Shown: positions 1 through 9,037 of the stretch, one piece after another | How the letters are laid out: the number at the start of each line of letters is the position of its first letter | Numbering within the stretch: the first letter of the stretch is position 1 | From: Lachnospiraceae bacterium UBA5902 | GTDB lineage: Bacteria; Bacillota; Clostridia; Lachnospirales; Lachnospiraceae | Assembly: GCA_002431865.1 (NCBI GenBank) | Contig: DJEI01000094.1 | Coordinates: forward strand, 1 to 18,111 | DNA: 18,111 nt | Direction of reading: 5' to 3' | The notes under the pieces: model-generated | What the model was told of the DNA's origin: nothing | What the model saw: the letters and a program-made list of their open reading frames with translations, nothing else | The model's database searches: none | Made by a program: the position numbers and the translations under genes

Positions 1-243
1 CAGTGCAACAGAAATAAACCGCCTCTGTCTTCAGACACGAGGTAAGGGTGGAAAGGCGAGGTAAGAGCTCACCGCTGTTCTGGTAACAGGGCAGGCTCTG
101 TAAACCCCATCCGGAGCAAGACCAAACAGAAAACCATACAGTTGCCCGCTGTGTTTTCAGGTAGGTTGCTTGAACCTTACGGTAACGTAAGGTCTAGATA
201 GATAATCACTCTCGACATAACCCGGCTTATCGTCTGGCTTACG
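1..243 (+). ncRNA. rnpB: RNase P RNA, class A, 3' part (5' end outside window)
   Basis: Catalytic RNA of ribonuclease P, which removes 5' leaders from tRNA precursors. The sequence shows the class A core in order: AGTGCAACAGAAATAAACCG at the left edge, then GGTAAGAGCTCACCG around 60-74, then AAACCCCATCCGGAGCAAG around 102-120, GGTAGGTTGCTTGA around 161-175, and the conserved 3' element ACATAACCCGGCTTATCG around 215-232. The 5' part, with the first P4 strand, lies outside the window, so the gene is partial. The exact 3' end is uncertain by several bases. The gene converges on the minus-strand nucleoside kinase, whose stop codon is only about 20 nt away. No clear hairpin plus T-run terminator is visible between them. 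Identity is near certain; the ends are approximate. Confidence 0.95.
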
Positions 244-261
244 CTTTTAATTTCTTTCTGC

Positions 262-1947
262 TTATACGTCAAAGCAGCCACCACCAACAAATTCCCGTAA
301 AATCGAATTCGTCGGAATATTTGTCACTTCCATTCCAAGGAAATAATCTAAAAACTTCAACAGACGTTTTGCCTCATAATATTCATCGCAATCCTTTGGT
401 ACCGAGAACAAAAGCGGCTCCGCATACTGTTTGATCACACTCAGCTCGTAGATCAGCGCAGAGTTAAACATCACATCCGCTTCCTCCTGATAAGGGAAGA
501 TATATTTTTCTTCGCCGCGTCGCACCGATGGCCACATCGCAATCGTCTCGCGTGCATCATTTCCGCGTGTACGCGCATCCCGGACAATTCGTCGGATCAA
601 TCTTCCATCTGTCGTAGGTATCCGGTTATGGTCATCAATGTTGATCTGCGTCAGTGCACTGATGTAAATCTTGAATTTGCTATCATCAGAAAGTCCTTCT
701 GTCATCAGCGGATTTAATGCATGGATACCTTCTGCAACCAACACATCTCCTGCATTCAGTTTTAGTTTTTTGCCTTTATATTCCTTTCTTCCCTGTTTGA
801 AATTAAACGTTGGAATTGGAATTTCTTCTCCAGCAAGCAGCTTCTTCATATCCGAATGAAACAGATCAAGATCCATCGCCTCAATGCACTCAAAATCGTA
901 ATTACCATTCTCATCCTTCGGTGTATGCTCCCGATCCACGAAATAATTATCAAGTGCAAGTGGATATGGTCGCAGGCCATGTGCACGAAGCTGCACACTT
1001 AATCGATGAGAAAATGTCGTTTTACCGGAAGAACTCGGTCCTGCGATCAAAACGATCTTCTTTTCCCCTGCGCGGATCATATCAGCGATCTGTGCAATCT
1101 GTTTTTCCTGCAATGCCTCATGGACAAGCATCAGCTCCCGGATATCGCCCTTTGTAATACACTCATTCAACTGTCCAACATTGCTGACTTCCAGCGTCTG
1201 GCTCCACTCATCCGACGTCTTCAATACGGAGAATAATTTCTCCCGTGGTTCAAACTCCGGTATGATTTCCGGTTCTTCCCGCGTTGGTGCCATCAGCATA
1301 AATCCCGTGTCATACGGAACAAGGTCATAACAGGTTATATAACCGGTTGACGGTACCATATATCCATAAAAATAATCCTCATAATCTTCAATACTGTACA
1401 GGTTTGCCTTAGACACACGTCTGTATCGGAATAAACGTTCCTTATCAAAGCGTCCCTGTTTTGCAAACCGCTGTACTGCCTCCTCTGTAGAAACCGACTC
1501 CTTGATGATCGCAATATCCTTACGAACCAATTCATTCATACGATTTTTCACGCGGAATAAGATATCTTTTGTCACCGGGACTTCTTCCGATACCATCCGG
1601 TCGCCCTCACGGGAATTCTTCAGCAATCTGCAATAATACCCTTTGCCAAGCGAATACATTACCTTAACGCTGTAACCGTTTCCCATAACATCGGAAAATG
1701 CTTTCACCATAAGGAATGTCAGACTTCGCTTATATGTATCCATACCAATTACCGAGGTCTTCTCTACAAGCTTCAATTCCACATCACGGTCTAACAGCTT
1801 TCCCAGCTCGCAAAGCTTCCGGTTGCAAAATGCAAGCACGTACTTCTGCTTATCCTCCTGCATATGCGCGTGTACAAATTCCGTGATTGCAGAAAATTTA
1901 TCCACCTCATACACTTGCCCATCCATCGTAACCTTGATTTTTTCCAT
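262..1947 (-). CDS. Nucleoside (uridine-type) kinase with ThrRS-like TGS N-terminal region
   Basis: A 561-residue fusion. Residues 1-60 resemble a TGS domain. The next stretch resembles the second N-terminal domain of threonyl-tRNA synthetase. From about residue 300 there is a uridine kinase/phosphoribulokinase-type P-loop domain, with Walker A GPSSSGKTT at about 303-311, followed by DNYFVDRE and the nucleoside-binding region typical of uridine kinases. The family is known from Clostridia and other anaerobes and is annotated as nucleoside kinase. It presumably phosphorylates uridine or a related nucleoside; the role of the ThrRS-like part is unknown to me. I chose ATG at 1947 because AAAGGAG lies 8 nt upstream; an in-frame start 8 codons earlier has no such site. 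It is the last gene of the dgt-dnaG-rpoD run, 24 nt after the Nif3-like gene. Assignment to the fold is firm; the substrate is inferred. Confidence 0.88.
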   Translation of the reverse strand: MEKIKVTMDGQVYEVDKFSAITEFVHAHMQEDKQKYVLAFCNRKLCELGKLLDRDVELKLVEKTSVIGMDTYKRSLTFLMVKAFSDVMGNGYSVKVMYSLGKGYYCRLLKNSREGDRMVSEEVPVTKDILFRVKNRMNELVRKDIAIIKESVSTEEAVQRFAKQGRFDKERLFRYRRVSKANLYSIEDYEDYFYGYMVPSTGYITCYDLVPYDTGFMLMAPTREEPEIIPEFEPREKLFSVLKTSDEWSQTLEVSNVGQLNECITKGDIRELMLVHEALQEKQIAQIADMIRAGEKKIVLIAGPSSSGKTTFSHRLSVQLRAHGLRPYPLALDNYFVDREHTPKDENGNYDFECIEAMDLDLFHSDMKKLLAGEEIPIPTFNFKQGRKEYKGKKLKLNAGDVLVAEGIHALNPLMTEGLSDDSKFKIYISALTQINIDDHNRIPTTDGRLIRRIVRDARTRGNDARETIAMWPSVRRGEEKYIFPYQEEADVMFNSALIYELSVIKQYAEPLLFSVPKDCDEYYEAKRLLKFLDYFLGMEVTNIPTNSILREFVGGGCFDV

Positions 1948-1971
1948 AACGCCCACTCCTTTCACGCACAC

Positions 1972-2745
1972 CTACAAAACGGAAAACGGAACCCCAACGT
2001 CCGCAATTCCAATTTCAACATCCATACAATATCCCTTTAGATATTCATACATGATATGCATAAATATATGTTCCAAGCCATAATGGGACGCATCCAGAAT
2101 CGTAAGTCCCATCTCGTTTGCATCCAATCCTTCATGATGTCCGATATCTCCTGTAATCAGACAATCTGCTTTTTTCTGCACTGCCTCGGCGATCACACTC
2201 TTCCCAGAGCCAGGGCAGATTGCAATTTTTTCCACTGTATCATTTGGTTTTCCATACAATACCACATTTTTTAAATCAAATTTTTCTTTGATTAAAGCCG
2301 CAAGCGCTGTTACAGTCGTCGCTGCCGGAAGATATCCAACCTCACCAATTCCTTCGCCATCTTTCGTTTCTTCCAGCACTTCCATGTTCTGAAGTCCAAG
2401 CATCGCTGCCGCTTCTTTCGCCATGCCGCCGATCGTATCGAAATTCGTATGCATCGCATAGCAGGCAATTCCATGTTCAATCAGCTTCAAAATTTTCCGT
2501 CCCAGCACAGTCTCATCATTCACGCGATCTACTTTGCAAAAAATCATCGGATGATGGGATACAATCATATCTACATTCTGCGTGACCGCAGCATCCACAA
2601 TCTCTTCTGTAACATCGACAACCAGCATCAGCTTATGAACTTCTTTGTCCCGTCTTCCTACCAGCAATCCTACATGATCCCAATCCATCGCATACTCGAT
2701 GGGTGCTTTCTTCTCCAACAACCGGATAATCTCATCGCACCGCAT
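1972..2745 (-). CDS. Nif3-like dinuclear metal centre protein (YqfO family)
   Basis: A 257-residue protein of the Nif3/YqfO/YbgI family, ring-forming proteins that bind two metal ions. Their biological reaction is debated; GTP cyclohydrolase 1 type 2 homolog is a common label. Expected metal-ligand motifs are present: SHHP and the HTNFD motif in the N-terminal half, and GDIGHHEGLDA with DASHYGLE near the C-terminus. The length is that of the short form lacking the inserted PII-like domain found in some Firmicutes. An in-frame ATG 8 codons upstream overlaps trmK. I prefer ATG at 2745 because AGAGGTG sits 5-6 nt before it. It follows trmK with 16 nt between genes, the conserved Firmicute arrangement (yqfN-yqfO in Bacillus). 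Family assignment is firm; function is not. Confidence 0.9.
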   Translation of the reverse strand: MRCDEIIRLLEKKAPIEYAMDWDHVGLLVGRRDKEVHKLMLVVDVTEEIVDAAVTQNVDMIVSHHPMIFCKVDRVNDETVLGRKILKLIEHGIACYAMHTNFDTIGGMAKEAAAMLGLQNMEVLEETKDGEGIGEVGYLPAATTVTALAALIKEKFDLKNVVLYGKPNDTVEKIAICPGSGKSVIAEAVQKKADCLITGDIGHHEGLDANEMGLTILDASHYGLEHIFMHIMYEYLKGYCMDVEIGIADVGVPFSVL

Positions 2746-2761
2746 TCTATCACCTCTCATC

Positions 2762-3526
2762 TCATCCATGATTCCGCGTTATCGCGCGCGCAAGCAGCAA
2801 AAGTTCCTCTTCTAACTCTTCCCGTCTTCGTTTCGAAGATACTGTATCCTGCAGGGATAAACGACTCTGCAATTCCTGCATTTTATGCTGTTCTTCCAAC
2901 AAATATTCCTGAAAAACCGGATTCTCCTTCCGAAGCAATATCGGACCATACTTCAGTTCCGCCTTGCACATCTGCTTCGGTGCATTTTCAGATGTGTTTT
3001 TTATTGCCTTGATTATAGTGTAAAACTTGCCGTCTTCTTGCAAAAAATCCTCATCTATAATTATGTATTGTTCTTCCTGCAGATACAATCTAACCGCCTG
3101 CGGCTCTGACTGAGGCTGTAAAATCAGCCCAATTCCAGCATTCAGATGTGCTTTTCCATTTTGCAGAATAGTTTTCATGAGTTCCCCGCCCATTCCGGCA
3201 AGCACCGCCCATGTTGCTTCGCCCGGTTCCATAGCTTCAAACCCATTGGACAATCTCGTTTCTACACTTTTTCCAAATCCATATTCCTGAATATGTGTCC
3301 GCGCAATGGAAAGCGGTCCTTTCCGCACGTCCATCGCTATAACACGCTCTGCCAAGCCATCTCTTACACATGCCATTGATACAAACGCATGATCACAGCC
3401 AATATCCGCCACACATGGAATCTTCCCGTGGGGCAGCTTTTCCTGCTGAAGCATCGCAAGAATCGACTGCATACGGTTTGACAATGGTATTTTCTTATCC
3501 CGATTCTGCATATTAGTCATTGGCAT
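2762..3526 (-). CDS. trmK: tRNA (adenine-22-N1)-methyltransferase TrmK
   Basis: A 254-residue class I SAM-dependent methyltransferase of the TrmK (YqfN) family, which methylates N1 of A22 in the D-loop of some tRNAs. The N-terminal segment [12 protein letters not shown] leads into the SAM-binding motif [12 protein letters not shown] at about 39-50. The acidic strand-2 end is [10 protein letters not shown], and the family's [10 protein letters not shown] loop follows. The C-terminal third is charged and helical, as in TrmK coiled-coil regions. The ATG at 3526 lies inside the 3' end of rpoD, a 14-nt overlap, with AAGGA 8 nt upstream inside rpoD, which suggests translational coupling. ATGs at codons 3 and 6 are alternatives without better ribosome binding sites. 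The rpoD-trmK-nif3 order supports the call. Confidence 0.93.
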   Translation of the reverse strand: MPMTNMQNRDKKIPLSNRMQSILAMLQQEKLPHGKIPCVADIGCDHAFVSMACVRDGLAERVIAMDVRKGPLSIARTHIQEYGFGKSVETRLSNGFEAMEPGEATWAVLAGMGGELMKTILQNGKAHLNAGIGLILQPQSEPQAVRLYLQEEQYIIIDEDFLQEDGKFYTIIKAIKNTSENAPKQMCKAELKYGPILLRKENPVFQEYLLEEQHKMQELQSRLSLQDTVSSKRRREELEEELLLLARAITRNHG

Positions 3527-4703
3527 CCAGGTAATCCTTCAATTTTCTGCTCTTACTAGGATGTCTCAATCTACGAAGTGCCTTTGCCTCAATCTGACGG
3601 ATACGCTCTCTTGTAACCTGAAACTCCTTACCAACTTCCTCCAACGTTCTTGCACGTCCATCATCCATACCAAAACGCAAGCGCAATACTTTCTGTTCCC
3701 GTTCTGTCAGTGTATCAAGCACCTCATTTAACTGATCACGCAGTAAGTTGCTCGCTGCCGCCTCTGCTGGTACTGGTACATTCTGATCCTGAATAAAATC
3801 GCCCAAATGGCTATCTTCCTCTTCACCAATTGGTGTCTCTAAAGATACAGGCTCCTGTGAGATCTTTAAGATCTCCCGTACACGCTCTACAGAGATTCCC
3901 ATACGCTCTGCGATCTCCTCTGGCAATGGTTCTCTTCCAAGCTCCTGCAGAAGCTGTCTGGACTCACGAATCAGCTTATTAATTGTCTCTACCATATGCA
4001 CCGGAATACGGATTGTTCTTGCCTGATCAGCGATTGCTCTTGTGATTGCCTGGCGAATCCACCATGTTGCATACGTACTGAACTTATATCCTTTTTCATA
4101 ATCAAACTTCTCAACAGCTTTGATCAGACCAAGGTTACCTTCCTGAATCAGATCCAGAAACAGCATACCACGACCAACATAACGTTTTGCAATGCTGACA
4201 ACCAGTCTGAGGTTTGCCTCTGCCAGCTTCTGCTTTGCCTTTTCATCACCGGCCTCCATCCGCTTTGCCAGTTCAATCTCTTCCTCAGCTGTCAGCAATG
4301 GCACCTTACCAATCTCCTTCAGATACATACGAACTGGATCTTCAATGCTGACACCGTCTGGTACAGAGAGATCAATCTTCTCAATGTCAATGTCCGCATC
4401 CTCTGCGTCCTCCAGAATCATGTCGTCTAAGATCTCATCGTCCTCTTCTGTCTCTGACAAAACAGCGACATGATGTTCATCAAGATAATCAAAGATTTTC
4501 GTCATCATATCTGTATTCAGCTCAATATCCGGCTTTCCAACAAAATAATTGACAATCTCTGTGTCGATCAGGGTATTGTCATTTTTCTTCGCCATATCGA
4601 CAAGATTGTCCAGATGCTCTTTCATCTGGTCTGAATTCATGATATTCTCGCTTGCCGCCTTTGTTGTCTGCTTTGTGTCCTTATCTGTTACTTTCTTTGC
4701 CAT
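3513..4703 (-). CDS. rpoD: RNA polymerase primary sigma factor (sigma-70/SigA)
   Basis: Housekeeping sigma factor that directs RNA polymerase to -35/-10 promoters, 396 residues from the start I prefer. The N-terminal 100 residues are an acidic region 1.1-like segment. Then come region 1.2 ([16 protein letters not shown]), region 2 ([34 protein letters not shown] and the -10 reading [15 protein letters not shown]), region 3 (HMVETINKL to [12 protein letters not shown]) and region 4 ([15 protein letters not shown] and the -35 recognition helix [17 protein letters not shown]). Nothing appears missing. An ATG at 4715 directly abuts GGAAGG, too close for initiation. ATG at 4703 is 8-12 nt from the AAGGATGG-like site and is preferred. 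It follows dnaG by about 30 nt and overlaps trmK. Promoters found in this window fit the expected TTGACA/TATAAT specificity. Confidence 0.97.
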   Translation of the reverse strand: MAKKVTDKDTKQTTKAASENIMNSDQMKEHLDNLVDMAKKNDNTLIDTEIVNYFVGKPDIELNTDMMTKIFDYLDEHHVAVLSETEEDDEILDDMILEDAEDADIDIEKIDLSVPDGVSIEDPVRMYLKEIGKVPLLTAEEEIELAKRMEAGDEKAKQKLAEANLRLVVSIAKRYVGRGMLFLDLIQEGNLGLIKAVEKFDYEKGYKFSTYATWWIRQAITRAIADQARTIRIPVHMVETINKLIRESRQLLQELGREPLPEEIAERMGISVERVREILKISQEPVSLETPIGEEEDSHLGDFIQDQNVPVPAEAAASNLLRDQLNEVLDTLTEREQKVLRLRFGMDDGRARTLEEVGKEFQVTRERIRQIEAKALRRLRHPSKSRKLKDYLDAND

Positions 4704-4735
4704 TTTAGGTTCCATCCTTCCATTGTGATTATATT

Positions 4736-6547
4736 CTATCCATTCTTTAACGAAATATGCAATTTCGTGAGTCTTGCCTTTTCAGCAATTACCTCCGGCA
4801 GTTTCTCCGGATTGTCAGCAATATGCGCAAGTTCATAATCAATCCGCGCCATCTTGACTTTTCTCACTAAATCATTGATCACCCGCTCTTTTTCATCCTC
4901 AGTGATCTCCACATCCAGCTCCGTCTGCAAAATCTTCGCAACCAGGCGTTGTTTTTCTATATCTTCAAACAGATTTACGATTGCTGCAGGATTCACTGTC
5001 CCGGTATCGCGGTACTGGTTAAACAGCCGTTTGGCTACCGTATGGTAATCCTCGTCAATAAAGTCCTCCTCCGTCAGAATTCCTTCGAGTTGTCCGAACA
5101 GCTCTGGCTTTCCAACCATCCATGTGAGCAGCAACCGTTGTGGTTGTGTCTCCCGATCAGCTGCTTCATCTCCCGGATTCCGATTTCCTTCTGGTGGCGG
5201 CGTTGCAATCACTGGACGCGCAGGGTCATCCATATTGGTCGTCTGCGTCTGCAATCCAATCGTTCCATACCTTGTCACCATTGCTTTCAGATCTGCTGCA
5301 TCTATCTTGTACTTCTCAGCGACCGCCTCAATATAACTATGCCGGACGACCGGTTCATCTAATGCAGATAATCGTTTTGCTGTCTCTTTCGTAAACCGGA
5401 TTTTCTCTTCTGGATCTCTCAGGTTATATCCCTGTGCAATGCCGTCAATCTCAAAAACAATTCCCGTCACCGCATTGGCAATCCGTTCCTCAAATGCTTC
5501 TTTCCCAAGATTATGTATGAACTCATCCGGGTCCTTATACGGCTTCAAATCAATAATTCTGGTTGATATTCCAACTTCCCGCATAATGCCAATTGCCTTC
5601 ATCGTCGCCTTGCGACCCGCGCCATCGCTATCGTACGCCAGATAAACTTCATCGGTATATCGTTTTACAATTGTTGCATGTCCCATTGTAAGTGCCGTAC
5701 CAAGAGATGCCGCCGCATTATCAAAGCCTGCCTGATGCATAGCGATGACGTCCATATATCCCTCACATAAAATGATTCCCCGCCGTTTGGATCTGCGGGC
5801 AATATTCATTGCAAACAATGTATGACTCTTATCAAAAACTGCAGTTTCCTTGGTGTTAATATACTTTGGCGTTCCATCCCCCAGTACACGCCCACCAAAG
5901 CCAACAACTTTTCCATTTATATCCATAATTGGCACCATCGCCCGGTTCCAAAACATATCCTGGCCGCCACGGCGTTCATCAATCCGCACCAATCCGGAAT
6001 CCTTCATTTGTGCATCTGTATACCCCTGTTTCTTCAAATACTGGTACAAATCATTTTCATAAATATTCGCATATCCTAGCCCAAACCGCTGAATCGTCTC
6101 GTCCGAAAATCCCCGGTTATGATAGTATTCCAGTGCATGCTTACCGACGGGGGTCGCAGTCAGTAAATAATTAAAATAAATCGCCGCAGTCCGGTTCATC
6201 TCCTTCAGAACCGTCTTATAATTTTCTCTTTGTCGCTGTTCCCTGGAGTAATTCTGTTCTGGCAAAGCAACGCCCGCCCGCTCCGCCAGCATCTTGAGTG
6301 CTTCCGGAAACGAGAAGTTCTCATATTCCATCACAAATGTGATCACATTTCCTCCAACGCCGCAGCCAAAGCAATGATACATCTGCTTATCCCGGTTTAC
6401 ATGGAAAGAGGGTGTTTTCTCATGGTGAAATGGGCAGCATGCCATATAGGAATTCCCCCGGCGTTTCAAGGTCACATATCCACCAATCACATCCACAATA
6501 TCATTGCGGCTCCGAACCTCTTCAATTATATCCTCTGAATAATACAA
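4736..6547 (-). CDS. dnaG: DNA primase DnaG
   Basis: Synthesises RNA primers for Okazaki fragments at the replication fork; 603 residues, normal for the family. The N-terminal CHC2 zinc finger is visible as C38-x2-H41 ... C59-x2-C62, followed by GNVITFVME. The central RNA polymerase core has [20 protein letters not shown]. The TOPRIM domain shows E262 in CEGYMD and the metal-binding D306/D308 in AYDSDGAG. The C-terminal 120 or so residues should be the helicase-interacting domain. The start codon is TTG at 6547, with AGAGGA about 6 nt upstream and no better in-frame start nearby. A weak TTG start is in keeping with the low copy number wanted for primase. It lies between dgt (45 nt) and rpoD (about 32 nt), the macromolecular-synthesis operon arrangement of this clade. 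Confidence 0.97.
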   Translation of the reverse strand: MYYSEDIIEEVRSRNDIVDVIGGYVTLKRRGNSYMACCPFHHEKTPSFHVNRDKQMYHCFGCGVGGNVITFVMEYENFSFPEALKMLAERAGVALPEQNYSREQRQRENYKTVLKEMNRTAAIYFNYLLTATPVGKHALEYYHNRGFSDETIQRFGLGYANIYENDLYQYLKKQGYTDAQMKDSGLVRIDERRGGQDMFWNRAMVPIMDINGKVVGFGGRVLGDGTPKYINTKETAVFDKSHTLFAMNIARRSKRRGIILCEGYMDVIAMHQAGFDNAAASLGTALTMGHATIVKRYTDEVYLAYDSDGAGRKATMKAIGIMREVGISTRIIDLKPYKDPDEFIHNLGKEAFEERIANAVTGIVFEIDGIAQGYNLRDPEEKIRFTKETAKRLSALDEPVVRHSYIEAVAEKYKIDAADLKAMVTRYGTIGLQTQTTNMDDPARPVIATPPPEGNRNPGDEAADRETQPQRLLLTWMVGKPELFGQLEGILTEEDFIDEDYHTVAKRLFNQYRDTGTVNPAAIVNLFEDIEKQRLVAKILQTELDVEITEDEKERVINDLVRKVKMARIDYELAHIADNPEKLPEVIAEKARLTKLHISLKNG

Positions 6548-6592
6548 CTGTCTTCCTCTATTCTTATCAACGGATTTTGAGCGACTCTATGG

Positions 6593-7600
6593 TTATTCCT
6601 TACTCCACGACTTCGGAATAAATATCTTCTTTGCCATATCAATTGCATAATTATCCGTCATTCCTGCTATGTAATCACAGATTACCGTTTCTTTCGGCTC
6701 TCCCTGTTCAATAAATTTCTGATATTCTGCCGGCAGCCAGTCTTCATGTTCCATAAACTCTTCATACAGCATACCTATCAGGCGCTCCGCCTTCACTTCC
6801 TCGCTTTTTGCAACCGGGTTGGTATACAGATCCTGAAACATAAATCTGCGCAGTTCCTGAAATGCCTGCTGATATTCCTTCGGTAAAACCACATCTTCCA
6901 CATCATGGCTCGCCGCGACAACCGTATAAATCAATGTATTGATACGATCACGCGTACTATGACCTAAAAGGTTTGTACATTCTGTCGGCAGCATCTCTTC
7001 CGTCAATATGCCTGCACGGATGCCATCATCAATATCATGATTGACATATGCGATTTTATCTGACAGACGGACAATCTTTCCTTCCAAAGTTGCCGGTTCG
7101 CATGCACTCCGATGATTCAAAATGCCATCCCATACTTCCCATGTCAGATTCAATCCTGCGCCATTTTTCTCCAGATGCTCCACCACCCGAATGCTTTGCT
7201 CGTTGTGGCAGAACGGCTTGGACGTATACTTAGAGAGTGCCCGTTCTCCAACATGGCCAAACGGCGTATGACCAAGATCATGTCCCAGAGCAATCGCTTC
7301 AACCAGATCTTCATTCAAAAACAGAGATCTGGCAATCGTCCGTCCAATCTGTGCAACTTCCAGCGTATGTGTCAATCTGGTTCGGTAATGATCTCCGCCC
7401 GGAGACAAAAAAACCTGCGTCTTATGTTTCATCCGACGAAATGATTTAGAATGCAAAATCCGATCTCGATCCCTCTGAAATTCTGTACGCAAATCGCATT
7501 TTTCTTCCTGCCTTACTCGTCCTTTTGTCTGATCCGCAAAGCAGGCACATGTACGATAGATTTGATGTTCTCTTTTTTCTAATTCTTCTCGGATTGTCAA
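6593..7600 (-). CDS. dgt: dGTP triphosphohydrolase-like HD-domain protein
   Basis: A 335-residue dNTPase of the Dgt/HD superfamily, which hydrolyses dGTP (or other dNTPs) to deoxynucleoside and tripolyphosphate and so tunes DNA precursor pools. The HD metal ligands are visible: H78 in RLTHTLEV, H107-D108 in GHDLGHTPFGH, and D181 in LSDKIAYVNHD. The N-terminus has the family's RDRDRILHSKSFRRMKHKTQVF segment. The length matches the short Firmicute form, not the long enterobacterial enzyme. The start is TTG at 7600 with AAAGGA about 7 nt upstream. It is the first gene of the minus-strand run leading through dnaG and rpoD. Exact substrate preference cannot be read from the sequence. Confidence 0.92.
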   Translation of the reverse strand: MTIREELEKREHQIYRTCACFADQTKGRVRQEEKCDLRTEFQRDRDRILHSKSFRRMKHKTQVFLSPGGDHYRTRLTHTLEVAQIGRTIARSLFLNEDLVEAIALGHDLGHTPFGHVGERALSKYTSKPFCHNEQSIRVVEHLEKNGAGLNLTWEVWDGILNHRSACEPATLEGKIVRLSDKIAYVNHDIDDGIRAGILTEEMLPTECTNLLGHSTRDRINTLIYTVVAASHDVEDVVLPKEYQQAFQELRRFMFQDLYTNPVAKSEEVKAERLIGMLYEEFMEHEDWLPAEYQKFIEQGEPKETVICDYIAGMTDNYAIDMAKKIFIPKSWSKE

Positions 7601-7638
7601 TCTTTTTTCCTTTCGTTCATGTCAAAACTCACCTATAT

Positions 7639-7644
7639 AGTATA
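7639..7644 (-). promoter_or_regulatory. Possible -10 element for the dgt-dnaG-rpoD operon
   Basis: TATACT on the minus strand lies about 39 nt upstream of the dgt TTG start and downstream of the foldase terminator. I see no convincing -35 hexamer at 16-18 nt, so this is only the best candidate in a 77-nt AT-rich gap. A promoter is expected here because a terminator precedes the operon. Confidence 0.35.
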
Positions 7645-7677
7645 TTCCACACTTTTCTCATTTTCCCTTTATTTTTT

Positions 7678-7721
7678 TACAAAAAAATACGAAACAGCCT
7701 GTCGTAAACTGTTTCGTATTT
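7678..7721 (-). terminator. Intrinsic terminator of the foldase lipoprotein gene
   Basis: A 13-bp perfect inverted repeat, AAATACGAAACAG with CTGTTTCGTATTT (7685-7697 and 7709-7721), has an 11-nt loop. On the minus strand it is followed by a run of seven T. It starts 24 nt beyond the foldase stop codon and separates that gene from dgt. Confidence 0.9.
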
Positions 7722-7745
7722 GTATCTTTGACTAATAAAGCATAT

Positions 7746-8885
7746 TTAGTTCGATCCGTTACTGGATGTGGATGAAGAGCCATTTAACAATCCAGCATCA
7801 GCCAGGGACTGTGCCAGACCAGACAAATCATAATCTGCCCACACAGTACCTTCCATATCCTTCTCCGTGTCAACTTCGATTGTACTGAGCCACTGCTCCT
7901 CCAGCTTGTCAAACTGATCGTCTACCGTATCACTGGCAACCGCATATGCATAATTCTTCAACAATTCTTCATCATGATCAGACTTCATATGAATGACTGC
8001 ATAGCCAAGATTCTCCTCCAGCACGCCAGAGCAATCACCAGCCTTCATATTCTCTACTGCTTTATTAATACTATCTGTAAAGCTTCCTACATAACCAGTT
8101 CTTTCAAAATAATAATTGGAAACTCCATATTTTGCTGCAAGGGTTTCTGCATCACCGCCCGCTTCCAGTTCCTTTAACAGAGCCTCTGCGTTTTCCTTTG
8201 CCTTTTGCTTTGCTGCATCATCTACATACTTATAGCTTCCGTCTGTGTTTGTTGCCGGTGTGTCATCCTCGGTCGTCTCCACAGTCGGGAACAGAATATA
8301 ATCAAAAACCATAAAATTATAATCTTTCACTTTTTCTTCTACATCATCCTGTATCGTCTTACCCATGTCATTCTTAATGTCATTCTCAAACTTCGATACA
8401 TACGTCTGTTCTGTAAAAACTTTACGTACTACATCTTCAGAAATGCCATACTTTTCCAACAATCCATCCGGCATAGACTTTAGGAAATTATTGATTGTAT
8501 TATTGGTTGTTTCCATATCGCTGTCATCCAGTGTTACATCATTATGCTGTGTAACATCGTACAAAATCTTAGTCGTACGAATCAATGACAATGTCTGTTC
8601 TTTGTATGTATCCGGGTTTGCCTTTACCGATGCCAGCGTTCCATTGTTTGTAACCATTGCCTGAATCGCATACACCAGAAGCTCATCCATATATATATCA
8701 TAATCGCCAATCACCATGACCTTCGTTGTAGATGCCTCTTCCTGTGTCATCGTGCCGACATTGGACGATTCTTTCTTTGAACTGCTTAATCCATTACTAC
8801 AACCAGTCAGTGATACTGCAGCCATGCTCAATGCAAGCAAAGAAGCAACCACTTGTTTCTTTAAATTCTTCTTACCTTTAATCAT
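7746..8885 (-). CDS. Lipoprotein foldase, PrsA/SurA-like peptidyl-prolyl isomerase
   Basis: A 379-residue predicted lipoprotein. The signal peptide is basic (MIKGKKNLKKQ) then hydrophobic, ending in the lipobox LTGC with C29 as lipidated residue, so the protein should sit on the outer face of the membrane. Residues of about 55-190 form a SurA/trigger-factor-like helical chaperone region. About 195-305 resembles a parvulin-like domain (FDYILFP, later GYVGSFTDSINKAVENMKAG and GYAVIHMKSDH), with an insert around DDTPATNTDG. The tail is Ser/Asn/Gly-rich. Proteins of this type help fold exported proteins. Isomerase activity is uncertain because the parvulin core is divergent. ATG with GGAGG 6 nt upstream is a strong start. 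It is monocistronic: own promoter upstream, intrinsic terminator downstream. Confidence 0.8.
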   Translation of the reverse strand: MIKGKKNLKKQVVASLLALSMAAVSLTGCSNGLSSSKKESSNVGTMTQEEASTTKVMVIGDYDIYMDELLVYAIQAMVTNNGTLASVKANPDTYKEQTLSLIRTTKILYDVTQHNDVTLDDSDMETTNNTINNFLKSMPDGLLEKYGISEDVVRKVFTEQTYVSKFENDIKNDMGKTIQDDVEEKVKDYNFMVFDYILFPTVETTEDDTPATNTDGSYKYVDDAAKQKAKENAEALLKELEAGGDAETLAAKYGVSNYYFERTGYVGSFTDSINKAVENMKAGDCSGVLEENLGYAVIHMKSDHDEELLKNYAYAVASDTVDDQFDKLEEQWLSTIEVDTEKDMEGTVWADYDLSGLAQSLADAGLLNGSSSTSSNGSN

Positions 8886-8921
8886 TTTGGTCCTCCAACC
8901 CTTTTTTTATATGCATATTCT

Positions 8922-8950
8922 ATTTTACTTTTCTTTTCGTCTATCGTCAA
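8922..8950 (-). promoter_or_regulatory. Sigma-70 promoter for the foldase gene
   Basis: On the minus strand TTGACG (8945-8950), a 17-nt spacer and TAAAAT (8922-8927) lie about 37 nt upstream of the foldase start. This is a close match to the primary sigma consensus, and the upstream terminator at about 9000 makes an independent promoter necessary. Confidence 0.75.
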
Positions 8951-8995
8951 CTCTTTTCACAGTAAATACACAGAAAGCAATCATTTATCAGGCAT

Positions 8996-9024
8996 AAAAA
9001 AAGGACCGCTTACGCGATCCTTTT
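8996..9024 (-). terminator. Intrinsic terminator of the sugar ABC transporter operon
   Basis: On the minus strand a 10-bp stem (AAAGGATCGC with GCGGTCCTTT, one G-T pair) has a GTAA loop and is followed by a T7 tract. It begins 14 nt after the MalG-type permease stop codon, ending that operon. Confidence 0.9.
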
Positions 9025-9037
9025 AAAGTCCTTGAAA

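Noticed and set aside
258..277. Stem CTGCTT/AAGCAG over the kinase stop codon as a terminator
   Set aside because: Only 6 bp and no T-run on either strand.
2449..3012. A 187-codon + strand frame spanning the Nif3-like/trmK junction
   Set aside because: It crosses two well-supported minus-strand genes and has no features of its own.
7600..7620. A 7-codon ORF (MNERKKD) ending over the dgt TTG start, with AGGTGAG upstream
   Set aside because: The possible ribosome binding site would lie at or near the likely transcription start, and the gap is too short to support a leader peptide; it looks like chance.
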